64,000 nucleotides of DNA from Lineus longissimus (lineage: Eukaryota > Nemertea > Pilidiophora > Heteronemertea > Lineidae). Shown here one piece after another: positions 1 to 14,100 of this stretch (the stretch's first letter is position 1; each line of letters starts with the position of its first letter). The stretch is taken from positions 1,612,001 through 1,676,000 of the forward strand of contig NC_088319.1 in assembly GCF_910592395.1 (NCBI RefSeq). Direction: 5' to 3'. Under the pieces are notes generated by a model. It worked only from the letters and a program-made list of their open reading frames with translations. It was not told the origin of the DNA and ran no database searches. Position numbers and translations under genes: made by a program.

Positions 1-45
1 GAATAATGACTGTACTGTCTCGAGTCAAAGATTGTGTCCAAAATA

Positions 46-229
46 CAATAGAACCTAGTATTAAGGACACCGTTTTGGTAGTTTTAGTTGTCCTTTTGAA
101 TAAGGAGTTGTGCTGATTACAAGAGGTCAAACTGTGTTGAAAACGCCATTCCGGGACCAAAATTGGTGTCCTTATAAGAGAGGTTAAGGTCCGGTTAAGG
201 GAGGTGTCCACTAAGGGAGGTGCCACTAT
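46..229. mobile_element. Short pogo/Tigger-like inverted-repeat element (diverged copy)
   Basis: A degenerate member of the window's commonest repeat: AATAGAACCT at one end, GTGTCCACTAAGGGAGGTGC at the other, with AAGGACACC and GTGTCCTTATAAGAGAGG inside. Consensus ends in better copies read CAGTAGAACCTCTCTATTAA and the complement, flanked by TA. Confidence 0.6.
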
Positions 230-230
230 A

Positions 231-667
231 GTCGTAGTTCCACCTATCATAAAACCCCGTGTTTTTTCAAGAACCGTGTCTTCGCCGTGTGTCAAAAAAC
301 CCGCGGGGCACTTACACCTATCAGTGGTGTTGGATAATGGTTAATAGCCCCGGCGACAGGTGTGCTGTAGGTAGGGAGCTCTCCTGTGTTTCTTTCCCGT
401 CGGAGGGGGATTTCGCATGCGCAATACCGTGGCAACTACACCGTGCCATCTGTCGCCGGATCTTAGAACTTGCAATTGCCGTGTCTATTCAGATTCCACC
501 TATCAAAAAACCCGTGTTGAACACGGGTCTAAATTAGCCCCCGATTAGCCCCATCGAGCTCGATGGGGCTAACAGACACGGGGATTTGACACACGGGTCT
601 ATTTAGACACGGCAATTCATGGGTGTAAGCGCAAAAGACACGGGGATTTGATAGGTGGAAGTACGAC
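231..667. mobile_element. 437-bp MITE with 19-bp terminal inverted repeats, copy 1
   Basis: It starts GTCGTAGTTCCACCTATCA and ends with the complement of GTCGTACTTCCACCTATCA. The interior has a perfect palindrome, TTAGCCCCATCGAG/CTCGATGGGGCTAA, near 535-572, and repeated ACACGGG motifs. A second copy at 23091-23525 is nearly the same length. There is no coding capacity; the open frame at 259-537 lies wholly inside it. Non-autonomous DNA element, superfamily unassigned. Confidence 0.85.
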
Positions 668-1942
668 TTATGTACTTGCTAACTTAGTGCTATTCGTGCC
701 CAGATGGCACATGTACATGTACATGTAAGGCTGTAATTATCATTTTCCACCCCCTGTTCAGTCAACAGCTTGTCTGGAAGATTGTTCGGTAGAAGCCAGC
801 TGTGGACACAGTCTGCTCATTGTCTCTCTGTGTTGAGTCCCCAGGCAATCAGATTCATCCTATAATTAAATTTTGTGTGAATGAGGAGAGGTTTGATGCT
901 GTGATTGATACGTTATGCAGTCGACTGTGATCTTTCACTGATAGTGTCGTTTCATTGATTTTCAACCCCCCCCCCCCAAGGCTTACGTGTATTTCAAATT
1001 TACACAATAACTCCAGGCCTCTCGGGGTTTACCTGGAACGAATGTCGAGATCGTTTTTATAGCATTGTTGAAAAACATCTCGCGAGCCATTTGTCTGCCT
1101 CATTGACTGCAATTTTATAATGGTCTAAAAATTGGCGATGTTGCATTTGTATTGTAATGTAGTACAATTTCTAATGTAAAAAAGGCTCATTTCCATTGAG
1201 TAAAATGACAACTGTCCCACTCCAAGAAGAGGGGCAAAAATTACAATCCAACTCTGGCAAGGAAAAATTGAGGGTACAGTAAAAGAAATGCATTCACCCA
1301 AATTAAAAGTTACGAGGGACCAGGTTTGTGAGACTTGTGGCCTGTACCTTGTGATGGTATACATGCTTCCCGAAATTGGTGGCTTGCATTGGAACTAACT
1401 TTTTCCCCCTTGTCCGTCATTAAAGGCATTCAAGTGTGTTGGTCAACCATGACTATCTTCTTTGTCCCTCCACCATAAGGCCTAGTTTCCCCTTATCACT
1501 ATTTCGGACACTCAGCGCCCCATTTCAGGAAAGGTTATATTCATCGATGATTGGCCACCATCAGGGACTTAACTGTGAAATGTCTGTGTTCTGGGGAAGA
1601 AATTGCCCTGACAAAAGGTACAAGATTTTACAGGTTGTTTTTTCAACCATGCATAAAAATAATGAAATTCATAAATCAGCCCATAAACCGTGACAAGTAG
1701 GAAACACACATCAACTTCAACATAGCGCATTTGTAGGATGAGTGAGTTTTGTATCCATGGCAACCAAAGTTAATTATCACATTGTGGATTATTGAAGATT
1801 TTATATGCATGAATTCGGCAGTCTAATCTAATTTCGGCAGTCTAATCTCATGTGGGAGTACGACTCCTTGATAAAGAAAGAATTGTTATGGTCTGTCCCG
1901 CAGTGAAGGGGGACCTGAGTGTGTTAGCTCCATGCTGATCAG
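668..1942. other. Gene-free stretch left of the acyltransferase exon
   Basis: No exon with protein similarity or splice-consistent frame was recognised here. It includes a C-rich tract at 967-978 and a near-palindromic ACATGTACATGTACATGT at 709-726. It may hold the missing acyltransferase first exon or its first intron, but nothing supports a specific call. Confidence 0.5.
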
Positions 1943-2390
1943 TACAGAGAAACCTCTCTACTAAGGACACCCTTGGGACTGACATAGTGCTGTCCTTAAA
2001 GGAGAGGTGTACTGATTACAGGGGTCTAATCAAGTAGAACCTCTTGGTTTAGGACACCCTTGGCCTGAGGACCGACAAAGGCTGTCTTTAATAGAGAGGT
2101 GTCCTGATTAAAGGGGTCAAATCAAATAGAACCTCTTGGTCAAGGACACCCTTTGAACTAACATCTAGTGCTGTCCTCGATAAAAAGGTGTCCGGATTAC
2201 AGAGGTCATATTGAATGGAAACGATCAATTTGAATCCAAAACTAGTGTCCTTAATAGAGAGGTTGTCCTTAATAATAAGAGAGGTGTACTTTTACGTAGA
2301 TTCCACTGTTTGAAAGTGTATCAGTACTGTAGAACCTCTCTACTAAGGACACCCGGGGTCAAGCAGGTCAACCTCTCTGCTAGAGTGCAA
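1943..2390. mobile_element. Pogo-like short element with internally repeated left half
   Basis: Left-end sequence recurs three times at roughly 85-bp spacing (AACCTCTCTACTAAGGACAC, AACCTCTTGGTTTAGGACAC, AACCTCTTGGTCAAGGACAC). The usual right half follows (ACTAGTGTCCTTAATAGAGA). Another left end starts at 2326 (GTAGAACCTCTCTACTAAGG) and stops near 2390, only 50 bp before exon 2440. Confidence 0.8.
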
Positions 2391-2439
2391 ACAATGACAT
2401 AATGTAGTCCCATAACAATCTTTCTTTTTTGTTTTTCAG

Positions 2440-3157
2440 CATACCCAGTTTCTCTAATCCACAGATACACTCTGTTTGGAAAGTCACCGTTAACCCAACA
2501 TCTATATTTCATCTTCTTTGGGTTAGGACTGAGTTACTTCAATTTTGGTGAGTACGACGCATGAATTTATCCATAGTTTTTGCCATAGGGAAGGAGGGGG
2601 GGGGGGGGCACGGCTGTTCACAGCAATATCTTGACCAGAGGCGTTTCTTGAATGATCCATTATCCATAGGCTTCCTTGATCTTGATGTTTTCTGGGATTT
2701 CTTCGATTTGAGAAAAGTAGGCCTTCGATCAAGCTTCATTGGTTGCCTGTAGCAGAAAGGATTGACTTTAAGGTGTTGCTTCAGGTGCACAAGTGCCTGC
2801 AAGGTGCAGCTCCCCAGTATCTGATGGACCTCATTTCTAGAAAACTTGCTGCTCGCAGGACCCGGTCCACTTCCTTCATAGAACTAGAGGTTCCGAGGAC
2901 CAAAACGTCATTTGGTGACCGCAGTTTCAAAAGCTATGGACCGCGGTTATGGAACACTCTTCCATGTCACATTCGAGACTCTGAGGACACTGAACAATTC
3001 AAACGAGCTATAAAGACATGGCTGTTTGTGAGAGCTTTTGGGGAGGGAGCGCTGTGAGCAAGGACCACCATGGAACAGCCCTCATAAGAGACTCATTTAT
3101 CTTTTTAGCTCACCTCTTAGCAGAGGTGAGCTTATCCCATACCGTGGCGTCCGTCGT

Positions 3158-3210
<53 letters not shown>

Positions 3211-6200
3211 CGTCGTCCATTAGCAGGGCACGTTTCGTAACTGTTAGAGCTATTGAGTTGAAACTTGGTACACATGTACCCTTATGTAATGACACCTTGG
3301 AGACCAAGTTTCGGTCCGATTCGTTTCATGGTTTGGCCACCAGGGGGCCAAACGTTAAAAGTGAAAATATGCAATATCTCCCTTAATAGTAGTCGGGAAA
3401 TTTTGAAAAAAATATGGTAGGTACTTCTAGCAAAGGTGCATCATATATCCTCCGGGTTTTTGATTTGACCTCCTTTTCAAGGTCACAGAGGTCAAATGGT
3501 GTAAATTGGCCGTTAGGATGTAACACGATGGCACGTTTCTAAACTGCAATGACTATTGATACCAAATTTGGTACACATTTACCCCTTAGTCAGGTGATCT
3601 CAGGGACTGAAGTTTGGTCCAATATGATTCACCACTTGACCACCAGGGGGCAAAATCCAAAAACCTTAAAAATGTGATTATTCCTTAACTTCTTGCCCGA
3701 TTGCCACCAATTTGATATCATGGGTACATCTAACAACCATACAGTATATGTCACACAGGTTTTTAATTTGACCTTCTTATCAAGGTCACAGAGGTCAAAT
3801 GGCATAAATTCGCCGTCAGGCCGTAACTATGGCACGTTTCTTAACTGCAATGACTATTGATCACAAATTAAGTACACATGTACCCCTTGGTCAGGTGATC
3901 TCAGGTACCGAAGTTTGGTGCGATCTGATTTGCCGTTTGGCCTCCAGGGAGGGGGCCAAATCCTAAATTCTTCAAAATGCCATTATTCCTAGTAATGACT
4001 TGCCCGATTGGCACCAATTTTATATCATAGGTACATCTAATTCTAACAACCATTCAATGTGTCACCAGGGTCTTCTTTGATTTGACCTACTTTTCAAGGT
4101 CACAGAGGTCAAATGTACTGTAAATTGGCCATTTTGGGGAAATTGTAATTGCTTGGACCTACATCAAACCTCACACTACATGACACAATACCATGCTCTT
4201 TATCCATCTTTCCTCCACATGAGGTGAGCACAATGGCCCTGGCCATTTCATTTATTTTTCGAAGAATTTGGGCAAGTGCTGCATGGAATAGCAGATCTTG
4301 TGCTCTTAGCTCTTTATAGCAGTCATCCTCTGCTGAATGAAGAAAAATGCATTCTCGTCTAATGTGCTCACTACCTTGCTGATAGATGTAATAAATCCTT
4401 GTTAGATGTCGCTCGTTAACTTAGGATGGCAAGACATTTACCATGTAAGAGAAGAAGAATCTTAAATCAGGCCCAGCTACCAAAGTTGGGGGGGCCCAGC
4501 CAATTAGGCGTGAAATTGAAATCAGGTGCCTGCTCACAAACACAGAATGAGATGCAACAAACAACACTGTAATGATTTTTTAAGGTTGGATCTAAATTCT
4601 GAATATTGAAGAAGAAGAAGAAGATATAATGAGGGATGTCGGTGTGGCACCGTGGGAACCTCAGCACCTGTCACCTCAGAGGTCCCAGGTTCAATTCCAG
4701 GTCGGCCCTGGTACCCTCGTGTGTTAGACTAGAGAGGGCAACTCTCTTCGATGGCAGAGGTTTCCTCCGGGTCTCTGGTTTCCTCCTACTTACAATACAT
4801 GTATTACATACAATCGCCCAATATTGCTCATAGAGAGCTTATAATGTCGTTATTGAAGTTCAGCTCTAACTTCAATGCAGTAAAGTTTGTTTATTATAGT
4901 GTCAGCCCTAGTGAAAGGGCCAGCAAGCTTTGGCTCATGAGACACTCTTTACTTCCAAACTCCTGTCTCTAATGGCAGTCGTCTGGCGAGAAGGCAGTTT
5001 GTACCCTATAGCTGGTGGCTAACCAACTGGCCGCATCGGTAAGAGGTCACCAGCGGGCCTCGAACCTTCGACCTTCCGTTCACGAGGCGGACGCTTAACC
5101 ACTTGGCCATCGAGATCGGGATACATCGAGATATATTCTTCTTTCCGATTCGTTGCAGGTTCTGAGATCGTGTTTGGACTAGCGAACGTTTTGATCATTT
5201 ACCTGGTGCTGCTGGTTGTTGGTGGTAATCTACCCAGTGTCATATTTTCATTTGTTTTCAACATTGTAAGTATAATTCGAGTTTTTTCCTGGCTTTCGAT
5301 TTGAGCGTGTCGGACCAACCAGCATTTTATCAAGTTTCCGCACGGATGGTTGCTGTACGACGTCCACAAAAATTTGCCTGTCAACAGTAAGTTGAACACG
5401 CTGCTCCTATGTGCTGGTGTTCCTTCCTGAAATTTGGAAAGGCAGGGATTTTGGAATAAGGAAAGAAAATGGCAGGATGAACTGATAAAAGGGGCAGAGT
5501 TCGCACTCTTCTGTGATAGAAAACGCATAGCTGTTTTGAAAAAGGGCACGGAGCACTCTACAGGGGCAGAGTAGGCCTACTGTGCCCTTCTCTATTTTCA
5601 TCTTGAAGAAACGCAATGCTGTATTAAAGGATATTTGAGGGGGGAGCTCTTGCCAAAGCCATCACCTCTTCACAGGAGGTTGTGTCGTGAAGGGCTTAAT
5701 TCGTCCCTATAAGGGGCCTTCGACCCCAAATCCTCTTGGTAGCCCTCCATGGTACAACTTCCTGTGACCTCTCTGACGTCACAACAGATTGCAGAAAGCA
5801 GTCAGTTGAGTATAAGCATTGACAAGTTTTAAATTGACTCAATCCAATGTTGTTGTTTTCAGGGCTACCTCGTTATAGCGTATTATTATACATCTTCCCA
5901 AAACTATGATATCAAATGGACCACGCCTCACTGTGTGCTCACGCTCAGGCTAACGGGACTTGCCTTCGACGTCTACGATGGCACAAAAAAACAGGTACAG
6001 GGTACTTTGGGGGCGGGATTGAAGTAAGAAGAGGGCGTGCAGATGATGTCATCATGGAAAACGATACCATTTACGATGAGGCAACCAGAACTGCTTGGGT
6101 TGTTGCAAAATATGGAAGAGGTCAAAAAGCAGTCAAACATGACCAAATCACATTTCATTTACTTTAACTTTTTCAAGGCGTTTTAGAATAGAAATTGATA

Positions 6201-9200
6201 CCTCACTGACACTGTCGGTATTGGTTATGTCACCAAACAGCACTTTGTCGGTATTGGTTATGTCACCAAACACCACTTTCTCGGTATTGGTTATGTCACC
6301 AAACACCACTTTCTCGGTATTGGTTATGTCACCAAACACCACTTTCTCGGTATTGGTTATGTCACCAAAAACCACTTTGTCGGTATTGGTTATGTCACCA
6401 AACACCACTTTGTCTGTATTGGTTTATATGTCACCAAACACCACTTTGTCTGTATTGGTTAATGTCACCAAACACCACTTTGTCGGTATTGGTTAATGTC
6501 ACCAAACACCACTTTCTCGGTATTGGTTATGTCACCAAACACCACTTTGTCAGTATTGGTTATGTCACCAAACACCGCTTGGGAGGTATTGGTTGACTCA
6601 GCAAACACCGCTTGGGTAGAGCCGCCATTTTGCCATTTTTGGTCGCTCCCTCGGTTTTGGTCTGCATTTTAGATCCGCCCTTGCGGGGTTTGGTGAGACA
6701 ACCAGTATGATATCCATTCCTTTGACCACCACGCTCCTCTCATCAGTCATTGTATGGTTTGTTGTTCTCTGATTTCAGGAAACGCTTTCCGCTGATCAGA
6801 AGAAGACAGCGTTACGCACGATGCCTTCCATATTTGAGGTGTTTGCACACATGTACTTCCCCTGTGCCTTCCTAGTGGGACCCCAGGTAATCATTTGACC
6901 CTGCAACCAGCCCCAATCAGCTTTAATACGTGTAATATATGGTCCAGTTGCCCGTCTGAGGGCATTTTACTACAACACAGTCGCCCAAGTTTTCATCTGC
7001 GGTTCTGAGGAACTGTTGAGTGCAGCTGTGGTTCCCATCAGCAAAATATTTTGGGCAGCAATCTTGGGAGGCCAGCCACCATGCAAGACCAGAAAGTGGC
7101 ATAGAAGTGTCATGGATACAGCCATGTGTCCTGGTAGCCGAGTCGAAGTGTTTAAGGCGTCCGCCCCGTGAAAGGAATGCCGAGAGTTCGAGCGCTGTTG
7201 GTATCTCTTTTGATGTGGCCAGTTGGTTAGCACCAGCTAGGGTACAAACTGCCTTTTTGGCAAGGCGCCTGGTATAAGATAGGAGTTTGGAAGAAATGAG
7301 TGTTCATCCAGAGCTAATTTTTATGATTCCATATATTTATTGAAAATAATCAAAATTGCCAACTCATCTCCGATGTCGTCTCAGACTAGGGCAACATTTT
7401 TTAATTGGAAATACGTCCTGACATGGTTGACCTAGAAACGACTCTTGATGCTAGTCGGGTCATGAACTGAAACGTAACGTTGCTAACGCAATGCTAATCA
7501 TGTTTTCAGCTTCCCATGAGGCGGTACCAGGACTTTGTTAGCGGTGCATTTGCGGACACAGTTACAGGCAGTTTGCCTGCATGGTAAGTTCAGACACTTT
7601 CCATAGAGTTCATGGTAAAAACTAGTTGCAGATAAATAGTGAATTTATTCAGAGTTGTCTCTGCCTTTAAATCTCCCAGACAGAACTTTTAGTTGTGACT
7701 TAGTGCTTTCGGATTTTATTTGTTCAAGAATCAGACTATTTGAGTTGATATTAGACGAGAGTTATGTAAATGTTGTGTACATTTTGAAAATAGGCACTCT
7801 TGATTGGACTGAACTCTCTTGGCAGTGAATTTTGGTGACAGAAATACAGGTTTCATTTTGTCTGTATCATATTTTTCTGTCTCCAGATGTGATATGTAGG
7901 ATTTTTGAAGGAGTTTCATATTTTCCCTCCTGAAAATGATTTAATTTGCAGAATTAGAAAAAGCTATGCCCCAGCTCTCTGGAGAATTTTCAATTTTCAA
8001 AATCAGACCGAAAATATGAATTTTAGAGATATTTTTGCTGGAAAAATGGGCAATTTTCACAAATTTTAAGATTTCGTTCTCCATCGCATCCCTCTGTTAC
8101 TAAATATGTACAGTGAAACCTCTCCTAGTGGATACCTCTATTAGGGACAGTGGTTAGGATCCCAAATGGGTCCATTACTATACAATTTGACCTATATAGT
8201 TGCTACACCTCTCTATGAGGTATAGCATTTGTCTGTACCAAAGGGTGTCCTTATTAGAGAGGTTCTTCTAGAGTTTTAGGAGCAACTGCAGAATAGCCGG
8301 GACACTCTGTGCTAAATGATAGGAATGTGTACATAATGTACAGAGGGACAGAGTGTACATAATGTACAGAGGGACAGAGTGTGCATAATGTACAGAGGGA
8401 CAGAGTGTGCATAATGTACAGAGGGACAGCGTGTGCATAATGTACAGAGGGACAGCGTGTGCATAATGTACAGAGGGACAGCGTGTGCATAATGTACAGA
8501 GGGACAGAGGGTACATAATGTACAGAGGGACAGAGTGTACATAATGTACAGAGCTACTACTATCCCGGCTATTCTGCAGTTAGGCCGAGTTGTATTTTGC
8601 TTACATCGTTTCTATCCCCGTTCTTGATTGGTTTTTTTCAGCGTTGGCCTCGCGACTATCCGCATGTTGGCGGGGTTATGTTATATCGCGATTTACCAAA
8701 TAGGCCTGTTATACTTCACAAAAGAATTCATGGAAACAGACGAGTTCTTAGTGAGTGATGCAAAAAATAACACAACATTGAGAATGCCTTTCCAGTCGTC
8801 TTTTGTGAATTTCTTCTGAGTGCAGTCCTGTGTCTATTTCGCAAGTGCTCCTTGTGGCTATCTGGCACCCCTCGAATGAGAAGTGAGAGCTGCCATTTGA
8901 GTTGGAAGTGACCATTTTTCGTTTGAGGGGTGAGCAGGTGTGGTCTTTGTCTCTGTTTGTTGAATAAAAAAAAACCGAAAAAAAACACCTTTCGGTGAAT
9001 AATGAGCAGTGGTGTGTGTAACTTCTGTCCCAAGTCAAATACACCTGAAAAGTTTTGAAAAGCTGAATTGCGCGCAAGTTCAGGTTTTTCTAGCCAGCTG
9101 AATTTAATTTTTATAGTTGAAACATCTGTTTTCAGCACACTCTCCTAGAATTAATTTGAAATTAACAATTGAAATTTGAAACTTTGTAGCGTTTACATTA

Positions 9201-11156
9201 TAATTTCTATGAAAATGATAGTGATAGTTGATATTTACACATTGGAATGTTCTAGGATAAGGTTTTTGGCCCACATGATGGTATAAACTGCCGAATCTTG
9301 CCTCTTCACTATGGTGATGCAAAAATTTATGAACATTTTTTTGGCAGATCTTGAAATTTCTTTCGGTCTCTCCAATGGCAATGAGATGAATACTTGGCAA
9401 TTTTTATTTTCGCAAATCCAAGTTATTCCGCAAAAATAAAATTGGCAAATTATTAAAAAAAAATTACCGTTTTTTCCCGCACAAAAATAACCATCTATCT
9501 CTTTGGGAGCACATCAGCATCTTTGGATACAAATTGATGAAATTTTCTCTTCTATTTTGGTCCCCAAGGCACAGTAAAGTGACTTCCATTGCCTACTCTG
9601 TTATCTTATAATGATTTCTGAAGAACGATATCCTTTGAAAAAATGATTCAGTTCCTTTTAAAACGTATCAGGCACCATTCTATCTAAACATGTCAGTTGG
9701 TCCTAAAGCGGTTCAAAATAGTCAGGGAAAGCATCATTGGTTGGACTCGGGGCAGTTGCTGCATTACTGTAAAACGCCATATTTTCCTGCCTTTTTTTAA
9801 CGACTTGCTAAAATTCCAGAAAAAATAAAAAAAATAATTTTGACGCAATTTCCAGGTTTTTTCTGATAAAAAAATTGAATTTTGCGATTTCTATTTTTGC
9901 AAATCACGTTTTCAAAGCCGCAAAAATAAATCGCCCGAGAAAATTTTTGCGGTTTACGGTAGCAATTTTAACGTTTCTTTCTAACTGTTTGGCATGATCT
10001 CAATGGTAGTGCTTGTGTTTTTTGTAGTGTGATACCCGGGGCTAAACGACTTTCCGTGGGTGTCTTGTACATAGCCATCTACCAGGTCCTTGGAATCTAC
10101 TTCGATGAGCAGTACATGATCACCGATGAGTTTAATGTGAGTGTTGCACTTTATTTGTGTTTTTAACACATATGTTACCCGTCACAGCAAAACCAGTCGC
10201 ATGTCGCACAGAAGATGAGCCTGAATGACACCAGGAGATAATGGAAGAAATTGATGTTGTCCGATTTCACAAAAGGCAGGCAATAGAGAAATGAACAAAC
10301 AGGCCGTCTCAACCTGCCAAGCTCAGAGCGACATGCGCCTGGTTTTGCTGTGACGGGTCACATATAACACGTTTATTTTAATATTCTACATGTATAATCT
10401 TTTTTTGCGAGATGCATTGCTGGATGGGTTAAGCTAAAGACTCCTACTAGTGCCAGGTTACGTTTAAGTCATCAAATGAAAACTTAGTGCCGAGAAAGGA
10501 AAAAGCAGGCCATTTGACATATATGCTGAAAATTTTATGACATTTGTTGATGCTTGGCCTGAAGACACTATAAGGGAAATTATCAATAAAGAATTTTGAC
10601 AAAATTCCTTTCATCTCGGAAACACTTTTTGATAATACAATTAACAATACAACTTATCTGTCTTTTGGCGGATATTTAAAAACGGGTGGCAAAGTTGGCA
10701 CTTTTTGGGCAAAGTTTTATGGGACCTTTCAAATTCAGTTCACATGTTTTTCTCCATTTTGCGTTCTTTCTTCAATCATCCTCCCTACAGACCTGCCAAC
10801 GAGTACACATCGAAGTATTGATACTCTTTTTGACCAACGGAAATGAAAAAAATATCCCTTGACTACTGGATTTTGCAAAGGAAACTGCATTAGATATCAG
10901 ATAATAACTCCAAATTAGAAAAAAAAGTGGCTGAAAATATTCTAAAATCCGGTTCAAATAAACGCTATTTGGACATTTTTAGGGTTGGCAGGACTGGTTC
11001 CTTTTATTTCATCTTTAATTCTATCAAATTGTTCTTCTGTCCAACTTACATGTTTAAACAAGGAGTTTCATCCCAAAACAAGACGTATCCATTTTTAGCT
11101 CAGCTGACTAAGTCAGCCGAGCTTGTCAAATAAGTTGTTCAGTGGCGTCCGTCTGT

Positions 11157-11190
<34 letters not shown>

Positions 11191-14100
11191 GTTAAACCCA
11201 TGGTGCACATTTTGTAACCGTAAGACCTAGAGACTTCAATTTTGCATTTCTGGATACTTATGGTCAAACTCTACTTTCAAAACAAAATTTGTCGCCATTC
11301 GACCTACTTCCTGCGAGCGAGAGTGCATGAAGGAAACTGGCCTATATCGGCCTAGGAGCAGCAGAATTAGTCAAAATATGCTCTAATATTAAGATAAAAT
11401 TCTTGAAAATCTATTTTATTGAGAAAAAGTTCAAAATTTTAACAGGAGAGGGCGCTACCTGCCTTTTGATTATTTCTGCCGATTCAAATTCCCGCCCGAT
11501 GACGTCAGCCATCAATGAAGTCTCCTATTTGCCAGTTCTCAAAACATGGCAGCTAGGCCTACACAACAAAAGCAGCAGCTCCAGGAATAAATCACTGTTC
11601 ACTTCAGCTTCGTAATCGATTGTACCCCCACTTTATTATGTTTTGTGTGGTGTTCCTATTCAATCAACGATGTAAGGCCTTATTATGTTGGTTTTAATTG
11701 AGAAGGCGCATTATAAGCGGCGTACGAAATACCGAAGCGGAGACAAAATGGCGGCATGTTGTTTACTCCATGTGCAATAATCTTGGAGCTCAATGACACT
11801 CAAGTACCCAATTTTCTGCTTAAAAAGTAGTCTGGTAGGCGATATTATCACTAGTTCGTTTCAGGTAGTCATAAGGTGTTTAGGGACTACTTTCAGAAAT
11901 TAGTTCTTGAAAATTTGGCCACATTTCTGTGAAAACGATATCGGAAGTGCATGCTCTGTTCGCGATGACATCGCCAATGTATTTTGAAGTGGAGAATTCC
12001 CACAGTATGTGCAGTGAATCGGCATGATTCTGTTCGCCTATTAAGTTTTAGTTCTACGATTCTTTCATGAGTAAAAAGTAGACATTCTAAGCAATGCAAT
12101 AATGTCACTCCCATAAAAATTGATTGGAAATTGAGGGAGCTACGGCATTCTGTTCGGCAACTGGCAGCGCTGAAAAAATACCAAATGGCACATTTTAAAA
12201 AGCGCTCATTGGACAACGTAGGGAACCGTCAGAAATGACGTCATCGCTGGTCTAAATAGAAAACTACGGTGGCGCAGTGGTTTAGCATTAACTTCGTCAT
12301 GCAAGCTTCAGCAACAAAACGATTTCTCATGAATGATTTATTTGATCATCATCAGCTTGTTTCCCCTGATAGTTAAAAAAATGATTTACAATTTCCATCA
12401 AAGTTTTCTATTTTGTGTATGGTCACAAGTTATTTAACTGGCAAGGAGCCAAGCAGTTTTGAATATTCGCAGGAAAATACTTCGTACTTGTTAACGAGGC
12501 TATGACAATGAGTATCCTCATTCATGGCATAAACTTCATGTTTCGGTAAATATTTTCATACAATGATTTCACCCGAATTATGGTCAGGATTGAGGAATGA
12601 ACAGTGGCATAATTATGTCAACCAAAAACATTGGTACCGTAGTGAACGCAAAAGGATATCAAATACCATGGAGCATGCCATTTTCATGCAAAATGAACTA
12701 AACACCGGGAAGATATTAATGATATTAACTCAGCTGAGCGCCAGGCCCTTGGGCCTCTTGTTGTCTTTTTGAGAAAAAATGGCTTCGAAGTTTGGAACTG
12801 AAAATGCATCAGGAAAATATTTGAGATTTTCTTTCATTAGAGTTTTTCAATTGGCCTAAATGCTCTGAAATTTGGAAGACAGACAGGTCATTGAATGGGC
12901 ATTACCAGGGTATGGGTAACCCCAAAATATTGGATATGGTGCGTATTGGATTTTGCGATGAAACTTCAAATGTTGTGGGGGGCAGTGGTAGGTGCTGGTG
13001 CATGAAATTATACTTGTGAGAAGTTTACAACCTTCACTGCTAGAATGAAAGGAAACTGTTTACGGGCAATACAATGCCCTTACCACACCTCAGTGGGTAT
13101 CGAAGCAATTGTTTACATCATCAAGTCATATGCGAGCTTCTGAATGGAGCCCTATTGTCCATATATTCGTCAGGCCGAGTCTAGCTTACTGATCTGTGCT
13201 GTACTCATAAACAGAAGAGAGTGAGTTTCTGAATGGAGCCCTATTGCAGGCCCTATTGTCCACATGTTCATCAGGCCGAGTCTAGCTTACTGATCTGTGC
13301 TGTACTCATACACAGAAGAGAGTGAGTTTCTGAATGGAGCCCTATTGCAGGCCCTATTGTCCACATGTTCATCAGGCCGAGTCTAGCTTACTGATCTGTG
13401 CTGTACTCATAAACAGAAGAGAGTGAGTTTCTGAATGGAGCCCTATTGCAGGCCCTATTGTCCACATGTTCATCAGGCCGAGTCTAATGCTGGACTTATA
13501 AACCAGAATTGAGAAGGTTCATTTTCACCTGCCGAGAAAATGTGACCCGCCATGGCAAGATGAGTCGCATGTCGCTCAGAGCTTGACAGGTTGAGACGGA
13601 CTGGTTGTTCATTTCACTATTGTCTGCCTTTTGGGAAATCTGAGTGTATCAATTTCTTCTATTTTGTCCTGGTGTCATTTTAGGCTCATCTTCTGTGCGA
13701 CATGCGACTCATTTTGCCGTGGTGGGTCACAAATGTAGAATGTAGGCCTTAGCATGTTGGTGGTGCAAAATGCACTTTTACCCCAAAACACCCCAGAGAA
13801 ACGATTTTTTTTCTGAGATAACTGCATAGGGTCTTTAGGAATTGCTTCCAATTCGCACCGCAGAGCCCATTCAATTCAAACAAAACATTAACTAATGGAC
13901 TTCAGTAGATCAACATGCGCCAGTCGTTGTGATGTCATCCTTTAAGACCAGCAGGTGTCACCTGTCATTCTGGTGACGCCTGCTCATTAAAGGATGACCC
14001 AGCTAAATGTGCGCATTATTACTGATCTCTGTGGCGTAAAATGACATTTGCACATATGTTGACATGTGTCGGAAGCATATTTCAAGGGGAAAAAAATGTT

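Noticed and set aside
259-537. 92-residue open frame
   Set aside because: It lies inside a 437-bp MITE; the second copy has small indels that break it.
2743-3057. 104-residue frame as a host gene
   Set aside because: The residues match the generic C-terminus of LINE reverse transcriptases, so it is a transposon relic.
3018-3386. Long frames rich in Arg or Ser across (GTC)n, and the mirror frames at 56037-56327
   Set aside because: They are translations of a microsatellite inside a dispersed repeat present in two inverted copies.
5040-5113. Functional tRNA gene on the minus strand
   Set aside because: A and B boxes are recognisable, but stems do not pair as a full cloverleaf and a SINE-type tail shared with another copy follows.
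8254-8542. Three overlapping minus-strand frames with repeated Cys-Thr-Leu
   Set aside because: All are readings of the 26-bp minisatellite.
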